DNA from: Oasisia sp. SBJ-2009 | Lineage: Eukaryota > Annelida > Polychaeta > Sabellida > Siboglinidae | Direction of reading: 5' to 3' | Assembly (NCBI GenBank): GCA_964017155.1 | Contig: OZ024866.1 | Coordinates: 27,347,605-27,411,604 of the forward strand | Length of the DNA stretch: 64,000 bases | Shown: positions 1 to 11,782 of the stretch, piece after piece | Layout of the letters: each line of letters begins with the position of its first letter | How positions within the stretch are numbered: position 1 is the stretch's first letter | Position numbers and translations under genes: made by a program | The notes under the pieces: generated by a model | Told to the model about the DNA's origin: nothing | Seen by the model: the letters and a program-made list of their open reading frames with translations, nothing else | Database searches by the model: none

Positions 1-771
1 CACTCCAGAGAGAATAGATAGCGGTAGATAACGTCTTTGATAAGTGCTGGGATGGTTTATAGACGTGTGTTAGCAGTCGGTTAACTTTGCATAATAATTA
101 ACTGCAATTTAAAAGTTCCATTCCAGCATCAATAGGCGTTACGTGTCGTGACATATATATCCACGTATGGGTAGAATAACTCAAACTTGAACGTAATTCA
201 TAAATCAAATGTGTAAATTTAAAATTGTAATAAAAGACATATGGTGAATTAGTCTTGACTTGAGTCGAGAGGACGTGTTCAAGCATATACCTACTCACTA
301 CTGTCATTGTACAAATGACTACATCCGGGGCACAGCAAGTGACGTCATAAATTAGTACATTCCCGGAATAAAAAAATCGACTTGGCCTATACTATTACTA
401 GGCTATAGAAAATTTACTGACATATATAGTAATTTAATGTATAATGTTTTGGTCAGTCGCCCTCTAATAATATAGCCATTCTATCATTTGTCCATTTGCC
501 AACTCTCTCAACTTCTCAATATCACTGCCTGACCAACTGTAGCTTTCTGAAAATATTTTACCCACATTACAAACGGACATGTATAGTCACAGAGTACTAA
601 AAAAAATTCCAGTGTTTTACAATTAAGGTACTGTATTTAATTTGGTCTCACAAACTTGTGCCCAAGAGTAAAATAGCACCATATGTTTGGACATGGTTAG
701 CCATATTCATAAAAATACAGAATTCACTGTATTCCAGTCAAAGTGTAACACCATCAATTCTATCTTATCTC
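1..771. other. Upstream region of MOCS2, no gene resolved
   Basis: AT-rich sequence with no open frame that I recognise. A non-coding or very short first exon of MOCS2 is expected here, because the human gene has a short exon before the homologous splice site, but I could not pick one out. No TATA box or other promoter element can be assigned with confidence. Confidence 0.4.
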
Positions 772-1548
772 ATGCAGGTGAAGCTGTTATTTTTTGCAAA
801 AAGTCGAGAGTTGGTTGGAAAGAAAGAAGGCGATTTGTCAGTGGAGAGGAACATTTCTGCAGTCAGACTTCATCAGCACATTATCTCAGCATATCCCATG
901 TGAGTCCCATAGACATGACATATTTTACTGACACAATTCCTTCCTACACTGTGTAATACAGTAAGTGTGCTGTTGGCACAGATCTATGTGACCATGTACT
1001 TATGTCCTGTGTTATTTTGTATAATTATTAATAATGACGATAAATTTACACAATTAAGTACAGTTAAATAACTTGTATTTTCACATGTTGTGGCAATAAT
1101 CTTGAAATTTCTCTTTTTTCAAACCAGAAAACACTCGCATTTTATTGTGATTTATATTTAAATATTAATTAATGAAATGGTAATTTGTCATGAAGTATAT
1201 ATAATAATATAACAATGACCTCTGTAAAACTGGGAATAACCAAATGTTTATTTTTGTATTTAGAATTTTTGAAAACGGTGCTTTAAGTAATTAAGACGAA
1301 AGTATATTTAAAAGTTGTTTCAGGGTTGATTATGTTAGTTATGTTAGACATACTAACTGTATTTATGCATGTTTTGTTAGCTAGAATGTACTTGTTATTC
1401 TGCTTGGTTTTTGTTTGATAGACTTCAACCAATCCAAGACAACATTGTACTGGCCTATAAGGACGAGTATCTTCCATTAAATGATGCTGAATTAACACTG
1501 AACACGGGTGATGAAATAGCAATCATACCCCCTCTGAGTGGTGGTTGA
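772..1548 (+). CDS. MOCS2: Molybdopterin synthase sulfur-carrier subunit (MOCS2A)
   Basis: Small ubiquitin-like subunit of molybdopterin synthase. Its C-terminal Gly-Gly is thiocarboxylated and donates sulfur to precursor Z (cPMP) in molybdenum cofactor synthesis in the cytosol. Coding exons are 772(or 778)-899 and 1422-1548; the second exon runs on to a GT donor at 1553. The spliced protein reads VKLLFFAKSREL near the start and ends IAIIPPLSGG followed by TGA, the diagnostic end of the family. Codons join in phase across the intron (AT|A). The start is uncertain: ATG at 772 gives MQVKLLFF directly, but the preceding CAG at 775-777 also looks like a 3' splice site, so an upstream exon may supply the start as in human. 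Length is about 85 residues, normal for the family. It is followed closely by MOCS2B on the same strand. Confidence 0.9.
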
Positions 1549-2123
1549 AAAGGTATACAACATAATATTATATATTAACTTCTGCCCATACATGTTTAAT
1601 ATGTGTACACGTATTATATGTTCAGGATTCCGCAGTCATGAAAAGCTGCAATCAAAATTTTTCGAAATACATACAGTGCTGCAAATTGATTGTTATTAAA
1701 ACTAAATCGTAAAACGTTGCAGCATTTGAAATTAATGCCATTTTACCTGAGATGCCAACAAATTTGTTAAATTTATGGTAAGCTATGAACATGAGTGGTG
1801 AGCAAAGTCTGGCTAACTGACCACCAGTGACCCATGCAACCATATCATTCAGCAGTAGATCGTGTAAGGGCCATTCTTGTGAGAAGTGTACAGCAAAGTA
1901 TTTATAAATGGTTTTAACAATTTGTTTTATTTTTGTCTTTCATCTTTACAGTTTTTTTCAATTTTTTTAATTGTTTTTTAAACAACAACATAATAATTAT
2001 TACTATTACATATGTAGTACATGTGTACTTTTTAAATAAAACTTCTGAAATAAAACATTGTTATTGTAGATGTAGACACTAAGGATTGTTTTGAGTGACC
2101 ATGTATTCCTCGCAGGGTTGACA

Positions 2124-5100
2124 ATGGACCATGTCAGCATCACAGGAAGTCCCCTGGACATTGTGCACATGACAAAGTTGGTGACATCGCCATCGTCAGG
2201 GGCCATCGTCACATTTATAGGTTTGTAACTGCAGTGTCACACATTATGCTGTTTCTTAATTAGTCCTACTTCTTGATGTAGCTGTGCAATTAACCTACTT
2301 CATACACTTCCACTGGGGGTTATTAAACACATAATCAGTGTACTTTATCAGCATATGTCAAGAACTACATTTTTTTTTTATCACAGAAAATGTGATGACT
2401 AAAATTTAAACTAGTAAGTTTTGTCAGTTTTTGACAGCTAATACTAAAGTCTGCACTGTTTGTGATACAATACTAAAACATGGTGCAGTATTTTGTGAAA
2501 ACAAGAAAACAGGACACACGTAAGTGGTTTTTATGTTGACATAGACACCAGTGCTGGGTCCACATATGTTATATTTAAATATAGAGTATAGACAGTTCGT
2601 ATTTGAATTGGAAATCACAAAAGTACATGTATTTGATATTTGGTCTGTATTTGACAGTATTTGCAAATATGACCAAACATACATACATACAACAAAAGGC
2701 AAAGCATTGCCTCACATAGTCTGAGTGGCTCCAGAGTCAAGACAGAATGTTGTTCATACCTGTGGGCATTAGTAGGCAGGCGGAGCTGAGAACATTGGAC
2801 TACAGTAAAGCTGCTGGTCAAAGATTAGCATCAATGAACGAATGGGAAGCCAGTGAGGCTTATCACCTTCCATAGCCACAAAAGCAGATTTTGTCTGAAA
2901 ATGTGCTTCAAGGAATCTTGCTTGCACTTACCTTGTAAACATCCTGGGCTAGCACAAAAGAAGCCAGATTTCCTCCAATGTGTAGTAAAATCATTAAGCG
3001 CATGTATTTGCATATGATATTTGGTGGGGTTTTTCATATTTGGAAATACAACCAATGATATAAAATATGTATTTGAATTGTATTTGAATATAAAATTGCA
3101 ATGTATTTGTATTTGAATTGGAAAAAATATTTGTATTAAAATCTAGAAAAGTATTTGATTTGGCTAATTGTATTTGATACCAAAATGTGTATTTCAATCC
3201 ATCACCAATAGGTACAACAAGAGACAACTTTGAGGGGAAGAAAGTTGTCCAGCTGGAATACGAGGCTTATCAACCAATGGCAGAGCTGCAGTTGAAGAAG
3301 ATCTGTGGCGAGGTTCGCAGCAAATGGCCATCAGTGGAACATATGGCTATTGCACACAGAACAGGGTGAGTAGGAAGGCCTAATTTGGTATTAACCTTTG
3401 TGTAAATTATATTTCATTAGCACAATTGTCCCGATTGCCGCCAGGTTATTAATTAACAATTGACTAGTCATTTTACGTGATAATATTAAATATTATTTCA
3501 TATCTATAGAAAAATGACAACATGTAGAAACTGTCAAACATTTCTGGCACTAGGTTTTATTTGGGTTCCAATTCAATCACTTTTTGCCAGTATATTGAAC
3601 ATGACGATCACCTCAGTAACACAATTATTATAATCATGTTACGATATCAATAGTTGTGTTACTAAGACAGCCTGAAATTATTTATATAACTGTAAAGAAA
3701 GGCACAGTGGACCCATTGATATGGTCACATCATTATTCATATAACATAAAAATCGACACCATTATTACTTTTAGTGCGATTACATTGACTACTTCTGAGA
3801 AAGTCTCGATTAAAGAGGCAGATTATAAATGTCTGCAACTGTAATTCAAAATCAATACTTCAACAGAAAACGATAGTTTGTTTAGAGAGATGTTATATAG
3901 CCAATTATCATCAATTAATCAATTTATAAGTGTTTACAAAATTAACATTGTTCTACATAATGGTGAGTTTGCAGGGTTTTCAAATTGAAAAAAAATTATT
4001 TGCTCTTTTGTCCTGGCGTGTATAGATGTGACCTGTCTCAGTCATGTAATGTGACTCTCATTCCAGTCTGGTGCCGGTGACAGAGGCTAGTGTCATCATC
4101 GCCCTCTCCTCACCCCACCGTGGGGCGGCTCTAGAAGGGGCGCAGTTTGCCATTGATCAACTCAAGGCCTCCGTGCCCATCTGGAAGAAAGTGAGTCATC
4201 CAGTCTTGGTGGTCTTTTTAGAGTGTCTCTCTCTGGTCCAACTGACCAACTGTCTTATTTGGTACCGTCTTTGAACAGCTGAAATACTATAGGTTTCTAA
4301 AGTAAGTATGTGGCAGTGGATGTCATCAGTCATGTTATAGGGAGCATTTCCAAAATGATATCATCATGCTGTCGGTCGCGAAGCGACAAAGACTGCTTCC
4401 ATCACTTGACTCTTGCTCTCCATTTATCTCTCTGCTGTGAGAGTGATGTCCAGGAGTCGATCTTTATGTCTCTCAGCTTCAGGTTTCTCTTGATGGTATC
4501 CTTGAACCGTAGGCGAGGGCGCCCTCTCTTTCTCTGACCAGAAGACAGTTGGGAGTAGAGAACCTGCTTTGGTAGCCTGTCTGGTGACATCCTCATGAGG
4601 TGTCCAGTCCACCGGAGATTCTTTCTGATCAGAAGATCTTCCATAGATGGTAGCCCTGTCCGTTCGAGTATTTCCTTGTTTGTCACTTTGTCCATCCAGG
4701 TTATCCTCATGATCGATCGCAGATGTCGCATCATGAAGGCATGCAGCTTTTTCACCTGTCGTCTGTACACTGTCCATGCCTCGGCTCCATATAGGAGGGT
4801 GGACAGCACGATTGCACGGTATATCTTGCCTTTAACCCGCATGGACACATGGTGGTTGTTCCAGAGTCTCTGGCGTAGTCGGCCGAAAGATGCACTAGCC
4901 TTGGCCATCCTCCTCTGTATTTCATCGTCAATGCATCCATCACTTGATATAGTGCTTCCGAGGTAGGTGAATTCCAGAACAGAGTTCAACTTGTTTCCAT
5001 CAACCATGATATCCTCCTCTCGGGTTCTTGTAGAGTTGGGTTGGTACAGCACCTCGGTCTTCTTGATGTTAATCTTCAGGCCAAACTTCTTTGACGCATT

Positions 5101-8100
5101 GGAGAAAGCATCCACTATATTCTGCATCTCTTCAGCAGAGTGTGCAACCAGTGCACTGTCATCTGCGAATAGCAGCTCTCTCATCAGTATCCGAGTAGTC
5201 TTGGTCTTCGCTCTGAAGTGTGCGACGTTGAATAGGTCAGCGCTCTGTCTGGACTGTATGTAGACACCATCCCCCATATCTCGGAAAGCATCATCGAGCA
5301 TTGCTGATAGGAAGATGGAGAACAGCGTGGGGGCCAGTACACATCCTTGCTTGACCCCATTTGTGACACTGAACGATTCCGAGACTTCCCCTCCAACACT
5401 AACATTTGCCATCATTCCGGTATGTAGTGCCTCGATCATTGTTGTGAACTTCTCTGGGCATCCATACTTCCTCAGTAGCTGCCATAGCCCGGTTCTCCCA
5501 ACTGTATCGAACGCCTTACTGAAGTCGACAAATACCATGTACAGTGGTCGGTCCTGCTCAATGCACTTTTCTTGTAGTTGTCGGAGACAAAATATCATAT
5601 CCACGGTGCTCCGGTTACCTCTGAAGCCACATTGTGTCTCTGGAACTACCTCTGGTGTTATGTGGGTAGATAGTCTGTTGAGTAGGATCCTGGCGAAGAT
5701 CTTGCCTGCTATGGGAAGAAGAGATATTCCTCTATAGTTCCCACAGTCTGTTCGATCACCTTTCTTGTAGATGGTTACAATGCTGGCATCCTTCCATGCT
5801 TGTGGTACAGAACCCACCTCCCAGGCATTGGTGATTAGTTGGTGCAGTCTGCTGAACAGATTGTCTCCTCCGTGCTTCCATACTTCGGCAGGAATTCCAT
5901 CTCCTCCAGGTGCTTTGCCATCTTTCAGGCCGGCGATTGCTTTAGCCATCTCATCCATAGTTGGAATCTCATCTAGGCTTGTCTTGATAATGCGCTGCGG
6001 GATGTTGTCCAAAGCTTCGTGATCTATATCTCCAGGGACGTTGAGTAGCTTCTGGAAGTGTTCACTCCATCTTGCCACAACTCTCTTGCTGTCAGAGAAG
6101 GTCTCCATTCCATCTGCTGATTTCAGTTGAACAGGTCCCTTCTTTTTGGGTCCCCACACTTCCTTCAGTCCATTGTAGAAGCCCTTCATGTTGTTACTGT
6201 CAGCAGCTCTCTGCAGCTCCACTGCCTTCCTTTCCCACCAGTCTGACTTCAGTGCACGGGTGTGTTTTTGTAGCAGTCTGCAGGCGTCTTTATATGCTGC
6301 AGTGGTGGATCTAGTGCTCCTGGTTTGCAACACTCTCTGGTGGGCTTGGTCTCTTCTGCTCATAAGAGTTTGTAGCTCCTGATCGTTGGGGTCGAACCAG
6401 TCCTGGTGTTTTCTGTCTGGCTTGCCAAGATATGTCTTGGCTGTGTTGTACACGACCTGCTGCAGAGCTTCCCATTCCTCGTCTGGTGTTGAGTTTTCCT
6501 TCTCGTCCCATTGGGCGAGAGCACTGTCCATCTCCTGCTCAAAACTCTCCCTATGGCTGGTGGTACTTAGTTTTGCTGTGTTGAGCTTGGTCGGCTGACT
6601 TGTTCCTTGCCTGCTGTGCTTTTGTCGTATTCTGAAAGCCACTTTTGACCTCAGCATCTGGTGATCGGTCCAACAGTTTGCTCCACGCATGGCTCGGGTA
6701 CTGTGGATGTCCATCTTATCCCGACACCTCGTGATGATGAAGTCGATCATATGCCAGTGTCTGGAACGAGGATGCATCCAGGTGGTCTTGCGTTCATCCT
6801 TCTGCTTGAACATGGTGTTCGTCACTATCAGTTCGAACTCAGAGCACAGAGCCAGTAGAAGCTCGCCATTGGAGTTGCATTTCCCAATCCCATGTTTGCC
6901 CATGACCAAGGGCCACTTGTCATTGTCTCTTCCTATCCTCGCATTGAAGTCTCCTATCAGCAGTAGCTTATCTGTACGGGGGATGCCACTGAGCACACTT
7001 GCCAGCTGGTTGTAGAAGGCCTCCTTGTTTTCGTCTGGGTTTGTCATTGTCGGAGCATACACGCTGATAATTGTAGCAAAGTTGTCCTTACTCAGAGGTA
7101 GTCTCATCGTCATGATTCTGTCACTTACTGGCCGTGGCATTTCTGTCAGCTTTGTGACGATATCCTTTTTGATAGCAAAGCCCACTCCGGCCTCCCTTCT
7201 TTCTCCTTCGGGTTTGCCACTCCAGAAGAAAGAGTATTCCAAGTCGTTGAGACTACCAGACTCTGAGAACCTTGTTTCACATAGGGCGGCGATGTCGATG
7301 TTGTATTTGGCAAGTTCCATTGCTACTAGTGCCGTGCGTCTTTCTGGTCGGTTAGCTCCTTCTCGGTCGAGGAGAGTCCTCACGTTCCATTGTCCAATTG
7401 TCAGTAGTTGTCTTCTTTGTCTTCTTCTTCCTAGCTGATTTTTCACTGTCGATGGAAGATGAGGTCGAGCAGCGCGGTCCTTGGTAACCCGGGCGACGGC
7501 CGATCCGGTATCATGTTTCGTGCAGTTGTACATTTCATGGAAGCTGCTAGCAAAAAATTTTGAAGTGCCGCTGGCTTTTGCAAGTTACTAGTGACACTCT
7601 CTCGGGGAACAAATAGAGGTCTCACACCGGCAAGAACATGTCAAGACAGGCGCAAACTATTTGTCCCTGCAGTGGCTGGTCGAGAGATGTTGGGAATTCC
7701 ATACATCAACCGCCCTTGATGCTGCCACAGTGACATGGTTTTCTGGTTAGGGTTTGCTCCCTTAGCCTTCGGTTCTGACAAGAACCTGTACCACAAGGCA
7801 GTGGTTTACAACTCTGCATGGCAGGGGCGTCAAACTCCCTGAGGTATTGCAATACCTGCATTGCAATACCTGCATACCTATACAACACTTAAATCTGATG
7901 TCCTGTCAATGTGCATTATATCAGTTAAGAAAGATTTATATCAGTTATTTCTTGGAAGTGTCTTTGAGAACTTATTTTATATTTATAATGCCGAGTGATA
8001 TGACTTGCATTCTTCACAAACAAACTCCAATAATTTTTTTCAGGAGGTTTACGAAGAAAGTGACAATGAAAGCAGATGGAAGGAAAACAGAGAATGTCCC

Positions 8101-8127
8101 TGGAGCACGCGTCAGACCACACAGTGA
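2124..8127 (+). CDS. MOCS2: Molybdopterin synthase catalytic subunit (MOCS2B)
   Basis: Large subunit of molybdopterin synthase (MoaE family), which pairs with MOCS2A to turn cPMP into molybdopterin. Coding exons: 2124-2220 (exon opens at 2116), 3212-3365, 4067-4190, 8044-8127; all junctions are GT-AG and keep phase. Recognisable segments in order are [61 protein letters not shown] and [20 protein letters not shown], which match the vertebrate protein from end to end. The catalytic Lys of VPIWKK and the conserved His-Arg are present. The N-terminus ([12 protein letters not shown]) is shorter than in human. In the mature mRNA its ATG lies 12 nt after the MOCS2A stop, in the same frame. The last intron (4191-8043) holds an antisense LINE. 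The protein should be cytosolic. Confidence 0.93.
2575..3195 (+). repeat. Degenerate ATTTGAATTG-rich repeat in MOCS2B intron
   Basis: The motif GTATTTGAATTGG recurs at about 2599, 3070-3085 and 3105-3120, with many partial copies (TATTTG, ATATTTGG) in between. The pattern fills two patches, about 2575-2660 and 3000-3195, on either side of unrecognised sequence. It ends just before the splice acceptor at 3211. It looks like a decayed tandem repeat, not a gene. Confidence 0.5.
4360..7840 (-). mobile_element. Non-LTR retrotransposon (LINE) inside MOCS2B intron
   Basis: The element is antisense to MOCS2. Its 3' end on the minus strand reads GTCGCTTCGCGACCGACAG, then a short ATGATGAT-like tail near 4360-4370. 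The 5' side extends past the ORF start at 7533 through a GC-richer leader to about 7840; the exact 5' limit is a guess from base composition. No long terminal repeats are seen. It sits wholly in the intron between exons 4067-4190 and 8044-8127. Confidence 0.75.
4402..7533 (-). CDS. LINE endonuclease / reverse transcriptase, 1043 codons, uninterrupted
   Basis: A single open frame encodes an AP-endonuclease-like nuclease followed by a reverse transcriptase, the enzymes for target-primed integration. Endonuclease signatures are [10 protein letters not shown] (about residue 45), [17 protein letters not shown] (about 190) and WTDHQM (about 287). RT signatures are [13 protein letters not shown] (about 536), [36 protein letters not shown] and the catalytic FADD (about 788), then a C-terminal LLYGAEAW and GRPRLRFKD block. 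The style is that of animal RTE/I-like LINEs often misnamed craniofacial development protein 2; I cannot fix the clade by eye. No stop or frameshift is present, so this copy may be young. The start at 7533 is the first ATG of the frame; an overlapping upstream reading in another frame looks spurious. Confidence 0.9.
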   Translation of the reverse strand: MYNCTKHDTGSAVARVTKDRAARPHLPSTVKNQLGRRRQRRQLLTIGQWNVRTLLDREGANRPERRTALVAMELAKYNIDIAALCETRFSESGSLNDLEYSFFWSGKPEGERREAGVGFAIKKDIVTKLTEMPRPVSDRIMTMRLPLSKDNFATIISVYAPTMTNPDENKEAFYNQLASVLSGIPRTDKLLLIGDFNARIGRDNDKWPLVMGKHGIGKCNSNGELLLALCSEFELIVTNTMFKQKDERKTTWMHPRSRHWHMIDFIITRCRDKMDIHSTRAMRGANCWTDHQMLRSKVAFRIRQKHSRQGTSQPTKLNTAKLSTTSHRESFEQEMDSALAQWDEKENSTPDEEWEALQQVVYNTAKTYLGKPDRKHQDWFDPNDQELQTLMSRRDQAHQRVLQTRSTRSTTAAYKDACRLLQKHTRALKSDWWERKAVELQRAADSNNMKGFYNGLKEVWGPKKKGPVQLKSADGMETFSDSKRVVARWSEHFQKLLNVPGDIDHEALDNIPQRIIKTSLDEIPTMDEMAKAIAGLKDGKAPGGDGIPAEVWKHGGDNLFSRLHQLITNAWEVGSVPQAWKDASIVTIYKKGDRTDCGNYRGISLLPIAGKIFARILLNRLSTHITPEVVPETQCGFRGNRSTVDMIFCLRQLQEKCIEQDRPLYMVFVDFSKAFDTVGRTGLWQLLRKYGCPEKFTTMIEALHTGMMANVSVGGEVSESFSVTNGVKQGCVLAPTLFSIFLSAMLDDAFRDMGDGVYIQSRQSADLFNVAHFRAKTKTTRILMRELLFADDSALVAHSAEEMQNIVDAFSNASKKFGLKINIKKTEVLYQPNSTRTREEDIMVDGNKLNSVLEFTYLGSTISSDGCIDDEIQRRMAKASASFGRLRQRLWNNHHVSMRVKGKIYRAIVLSTLLYGAEAWTVYRRQVKKLHAFMMRHLRSIMRITWMDKVTNKEILERTGLPSMEDLLIRKNLRWTGHLMRMSPDRLPKQVLYSQLSSGQRKRGRPRLRFKDTIKRNLKLRDIKIDSWTSLSQQRDKWRARVK

Positions 8128-9238
8128 CCTTGACCTCACAGTAACCTTGACCTCATAGCAGCCTTGACCACAAAGTAGCTTTGAACACTGTCGGCAATGA
8201 ACAATGAACCTTGAGACAATTGTGTAAATTTTTCACCAAATCATGCCAAAAAAATTATACAAGTTAACATCTGTCTCAATAATGTAATATAGAACAGGTA
8301 GACTAATTTACTTGTTCACACCTGTGGTCAGCGGGTCCACTGTTACTGTCATAATCATTGATATAAGGATTTAGGTTTGGAAAAATATTCTAAAATTATA
8401 ATTGGATTTCACAAAAACATGTAAACATTCATGTTTGTGCCAGTGTCTTAACCTGTCTGAAAGCAAGGCTGCCATATATACCAATTATTATTATGTTTGT
8501 CAGGGTAACTGAAAGTGATTACCATCTCATCACTTGACATTATTTACATTCTAGTGATGGTTGTGAATTGCATGCATTCAAAACCTACCATAGGGGCTAC
8601 TCATGTTATGATTCAACAAATGCGCACACAATGAAATATAAAGCAAGCTTTACTGGTGCTTGTTATGTAGTTGTGATAATATAGTAATTACGCAAAACAA
8701 CGGTAATTACATGAAACAATATTGTTTGTTTTACATTATTTACTCTGTTGTATGCATTCTGATGATACACTAGCGTGTGCAGTGATAATAAAAAAAAACC
8801 TGCACCAATATCTTTTATAAATCAAAATGTAATAATATGTAGATTATCTGTATTTGTGATATACCGCATAACTATACACTGTGTGGGAATTTAATTATAC
8901 CACATTTATTTGTGCAATGAAAAATAAAATTGTCTGAAAACAAGTGTTTCTCTATATTGGTGATTGCTGCACTGTAAATTGTTCAAGTCTGTCGTTTATG
9001 CCTGAACACTTAAACACCTGACAGGCAGGGCAGGGGCATTGCTTTCCATGTTATCTTGTTAACAAGATATACACATATTCGAACAAGACAGGTTTACATC
9101 CAGACAGTTATCCATGTTTAATACACATTTCACAGCTCCATTTCTATAAAAACAATCCTGGGGATATTTATAAAACGGATGATGACACTGTTGATCAATG
9201 CCCTATGACTATGTGACACACAAGCTTGTTCCTCGGTG
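8128..9238. other. 3' UTRs of convergent MOCS2 and POLR3C
   Basis: No coding sequence is seen. After the MOCS2B stop (8127) the + strand has AATAAA at about 8787 and 8923; the POLR3C stop is at 9239 on the other strand. The stretch therefore probably holds both 3' untranslated regions. The first 60 bases after the MOCS2B stop repeat CTTGACCTCA/CTTGACCACA-like words (8128-8190). Confidence 0.6.
8905..8928. promoter_or_regulatory. Back-to-back poly(A) signals, both strands
   Basis: TTTATT at 8905-8910 is AATAAA on the minus strand (about 330 nt past the POLR3C stop). AATAAA at 8923-8928 serves the plus strand (about 800 nt past the MOCS2B stop). They are 12 nt apart. Poly(A) use is inferred from the hexamers only. 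Confidence 0.45.
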
Positions 9239-11749
9239 TCAGCTCAGTTTGTCATACTGCAGATAAGTCTGCAGCACGAAGACTGTCTCTTCCAGCTGCA
9301 GCTCGCTCTGTTCCAATCTGAAACAACGAGACAAAATTAACTGCAAGTCTGGTATCCATTTACAATGTCTTGTCCTGTGATACTTAATTAAAACACTTCC
9401 AACTCATGTCTTCCAGCATTTATAAATTGTTTTTTCCTACCTGAAATAAACATATTTGTATTGATGCACAACATAGTTACTTTAGTAAATATGTTAACAT
9501 AAATATTATTTTAAAATATATATATTTAATGTAAATATGCCTTCAATAGTGTGAAATGTAGGTAATATTATCAGCAAAACCAGAGGGCCCATGTGCGACA
9601 CAAGTGCCCTAATGCCTAATGTTTGTAGAACATATTTATTCCTACTTGTTGGTGATGTGTTTGACTCGGGCCAGCTGGGCTCTTTCACTTGGCGTGATCA
9701 TTTCCTCCACCTCGTCTCTCTGGGATGGATCGGCTCCGCTCTGCTCCAGCGACGCAGCAATTGCCTCCACCCGCTGCTGTTTGTCCAGCAAACGCCTAAA
9801 CGGCAGTCGAACAACTAACAATGTACAATTTCTACATCTAGAGCCTTGAGAACCAGGGCACCATTTCATTAACGTTAAGAGCTCATAAACCCAATTTTTT
9901 GGCACTTTAAAATCAATGCTGATCCTTAACAGTGGTCTTGAATACCTGAATAATGTCAACCCCATGACGAGCCAGTGGATATTTGTGTGTCATGGAAGTT
10001 GTGTCCCCAGCAATATGACAATGGATATTTGGGTTTTGAAACAGAATTGTCAATTTAAAAACAGGTTTTGTTTGAGGATGAATTTTCCTTAAAAGCTCTT
10101 TATCTTATCAAAATGATCCCAAGCTCAGAGGTGCAACATGTATAAATCATTAAGTGCAATCACGACTGGAGACAGGCAAGAATCATTGAAGCAAGGCACC
10201 GGCAACAGTTCAGGGTGGGTGGGAAATCAATTTTAAACAAATGTGTCGTGTTTTCTGAAAGGTTTCATATGATTATTTCTTAATATTGTGTTACTGACCG
10301 AGTGAATCCCATATTTTAGGTGCAGCTACAGAGGAATTATATTTGCCAATAATGAGCTTAATTTTAGGAACAAAATTGTTAGGAAACAGATAATCTGAGG
10401 CTCCTGATAATATTAAGAAAGGCATGAGATTAACTACATAAACAACTAAATAAATGTTGCAGTAAACTCCACAGACAAATAAGATAATCACACATCTACA
10501 ATCTATTAGATGCTCATTTCAGATCTTGCCAACAACTGACTTGTCCATTGTGTCTAATACATACAAAACCAAACATTGCCAAAGTTAAAGATGCAACATT
10601 AAGGATACACCTTTGTCAAAGCAATTGAATTTTAGATAAACTACTTTTTAAACTTATTTTACTAACTTTAACCTGATTAAGGTAGTTAGTAATTTTCATG
10701 TATGCAGTTTGTTTACTTACTTTACCCTGACTAGTTTGTAACTTTGGTGTGTTCCGTATGTGTTGCTGAGACTCTATCGCAATAATTTGTTACAGAACAA
10801 GTAACAAAAAACAAAAATATGAATCCAATATAAATATATATAATACATTTTGTGGTATGTAGTGAAGACAATCTTCAAGTATGTTGCAAAGACAGTGAGT
10901 CAGGAAAAGACCACATCAGTGTCAACAGATGAGGTGGAGGGCCCATCTCAGCTGTAACTTATTGCCTTAAGGGGGGGCATCTCACATTCTCAACTTACTT
11001 ATTTTCTTTGGTTTCATGTTCCCGTCGCAAGGTCAGGTTAAACATCGCCTGAAATCATGCACAATGACTTTTAATATAGTCAGAAGAAAATATTAAAGAA
11101 TTTTTTTTACCATTGACAGCCTGGATACTGTCAATACAAACTGGTGATATTCCTGATCCCATGAAAATACAAAATATGGCCACATTCCTCCTAATATCCA
11201 TATTGAATATGGATACAAAATGACATATCCGTATGTATGAAAGCATACGAACAAATCTGCACATGTAATTGTTAGATGAGAACTATAATCATGACACTGA
11301 TTGATAACACTCAAAATATATGGAATAAAACAAGCTAAGGTTTACATTTTATAAGGTTGTAAAAACGACATGCAAAATGTCACATTTAGTTTTATTTGGT
11401 ATGAACCACTTGACTCAAACAAGTACACATCCGAATGGAAAGTAACGTAGTTTACTACAGTGTACCACGAAACATCTGGATTTCTCTGACTAGACCCGAC
11501 GTGTTACTCCATGATTTTTTCCATCACATGCAGCACCACTATGGCATGGCTATGCTGGGAAAACTACAATGAACATGACACGGCGTACCTTGTAGGACTG
11601 CTCCAGCAGCATGCGGGCCACGTAGCTGATGTTGACTGAGAACAGGAAGAACGTTCGAGACGGGGCGTGGTCCGGGGTCCGGGGAACCTCCTACACACAC
11701 ACGGAGAGATGACAGACAGGAGCCAGATGTCACCTGTTAGTTGCCTGTT

Positions 11750-11782
<33 letters not shown>

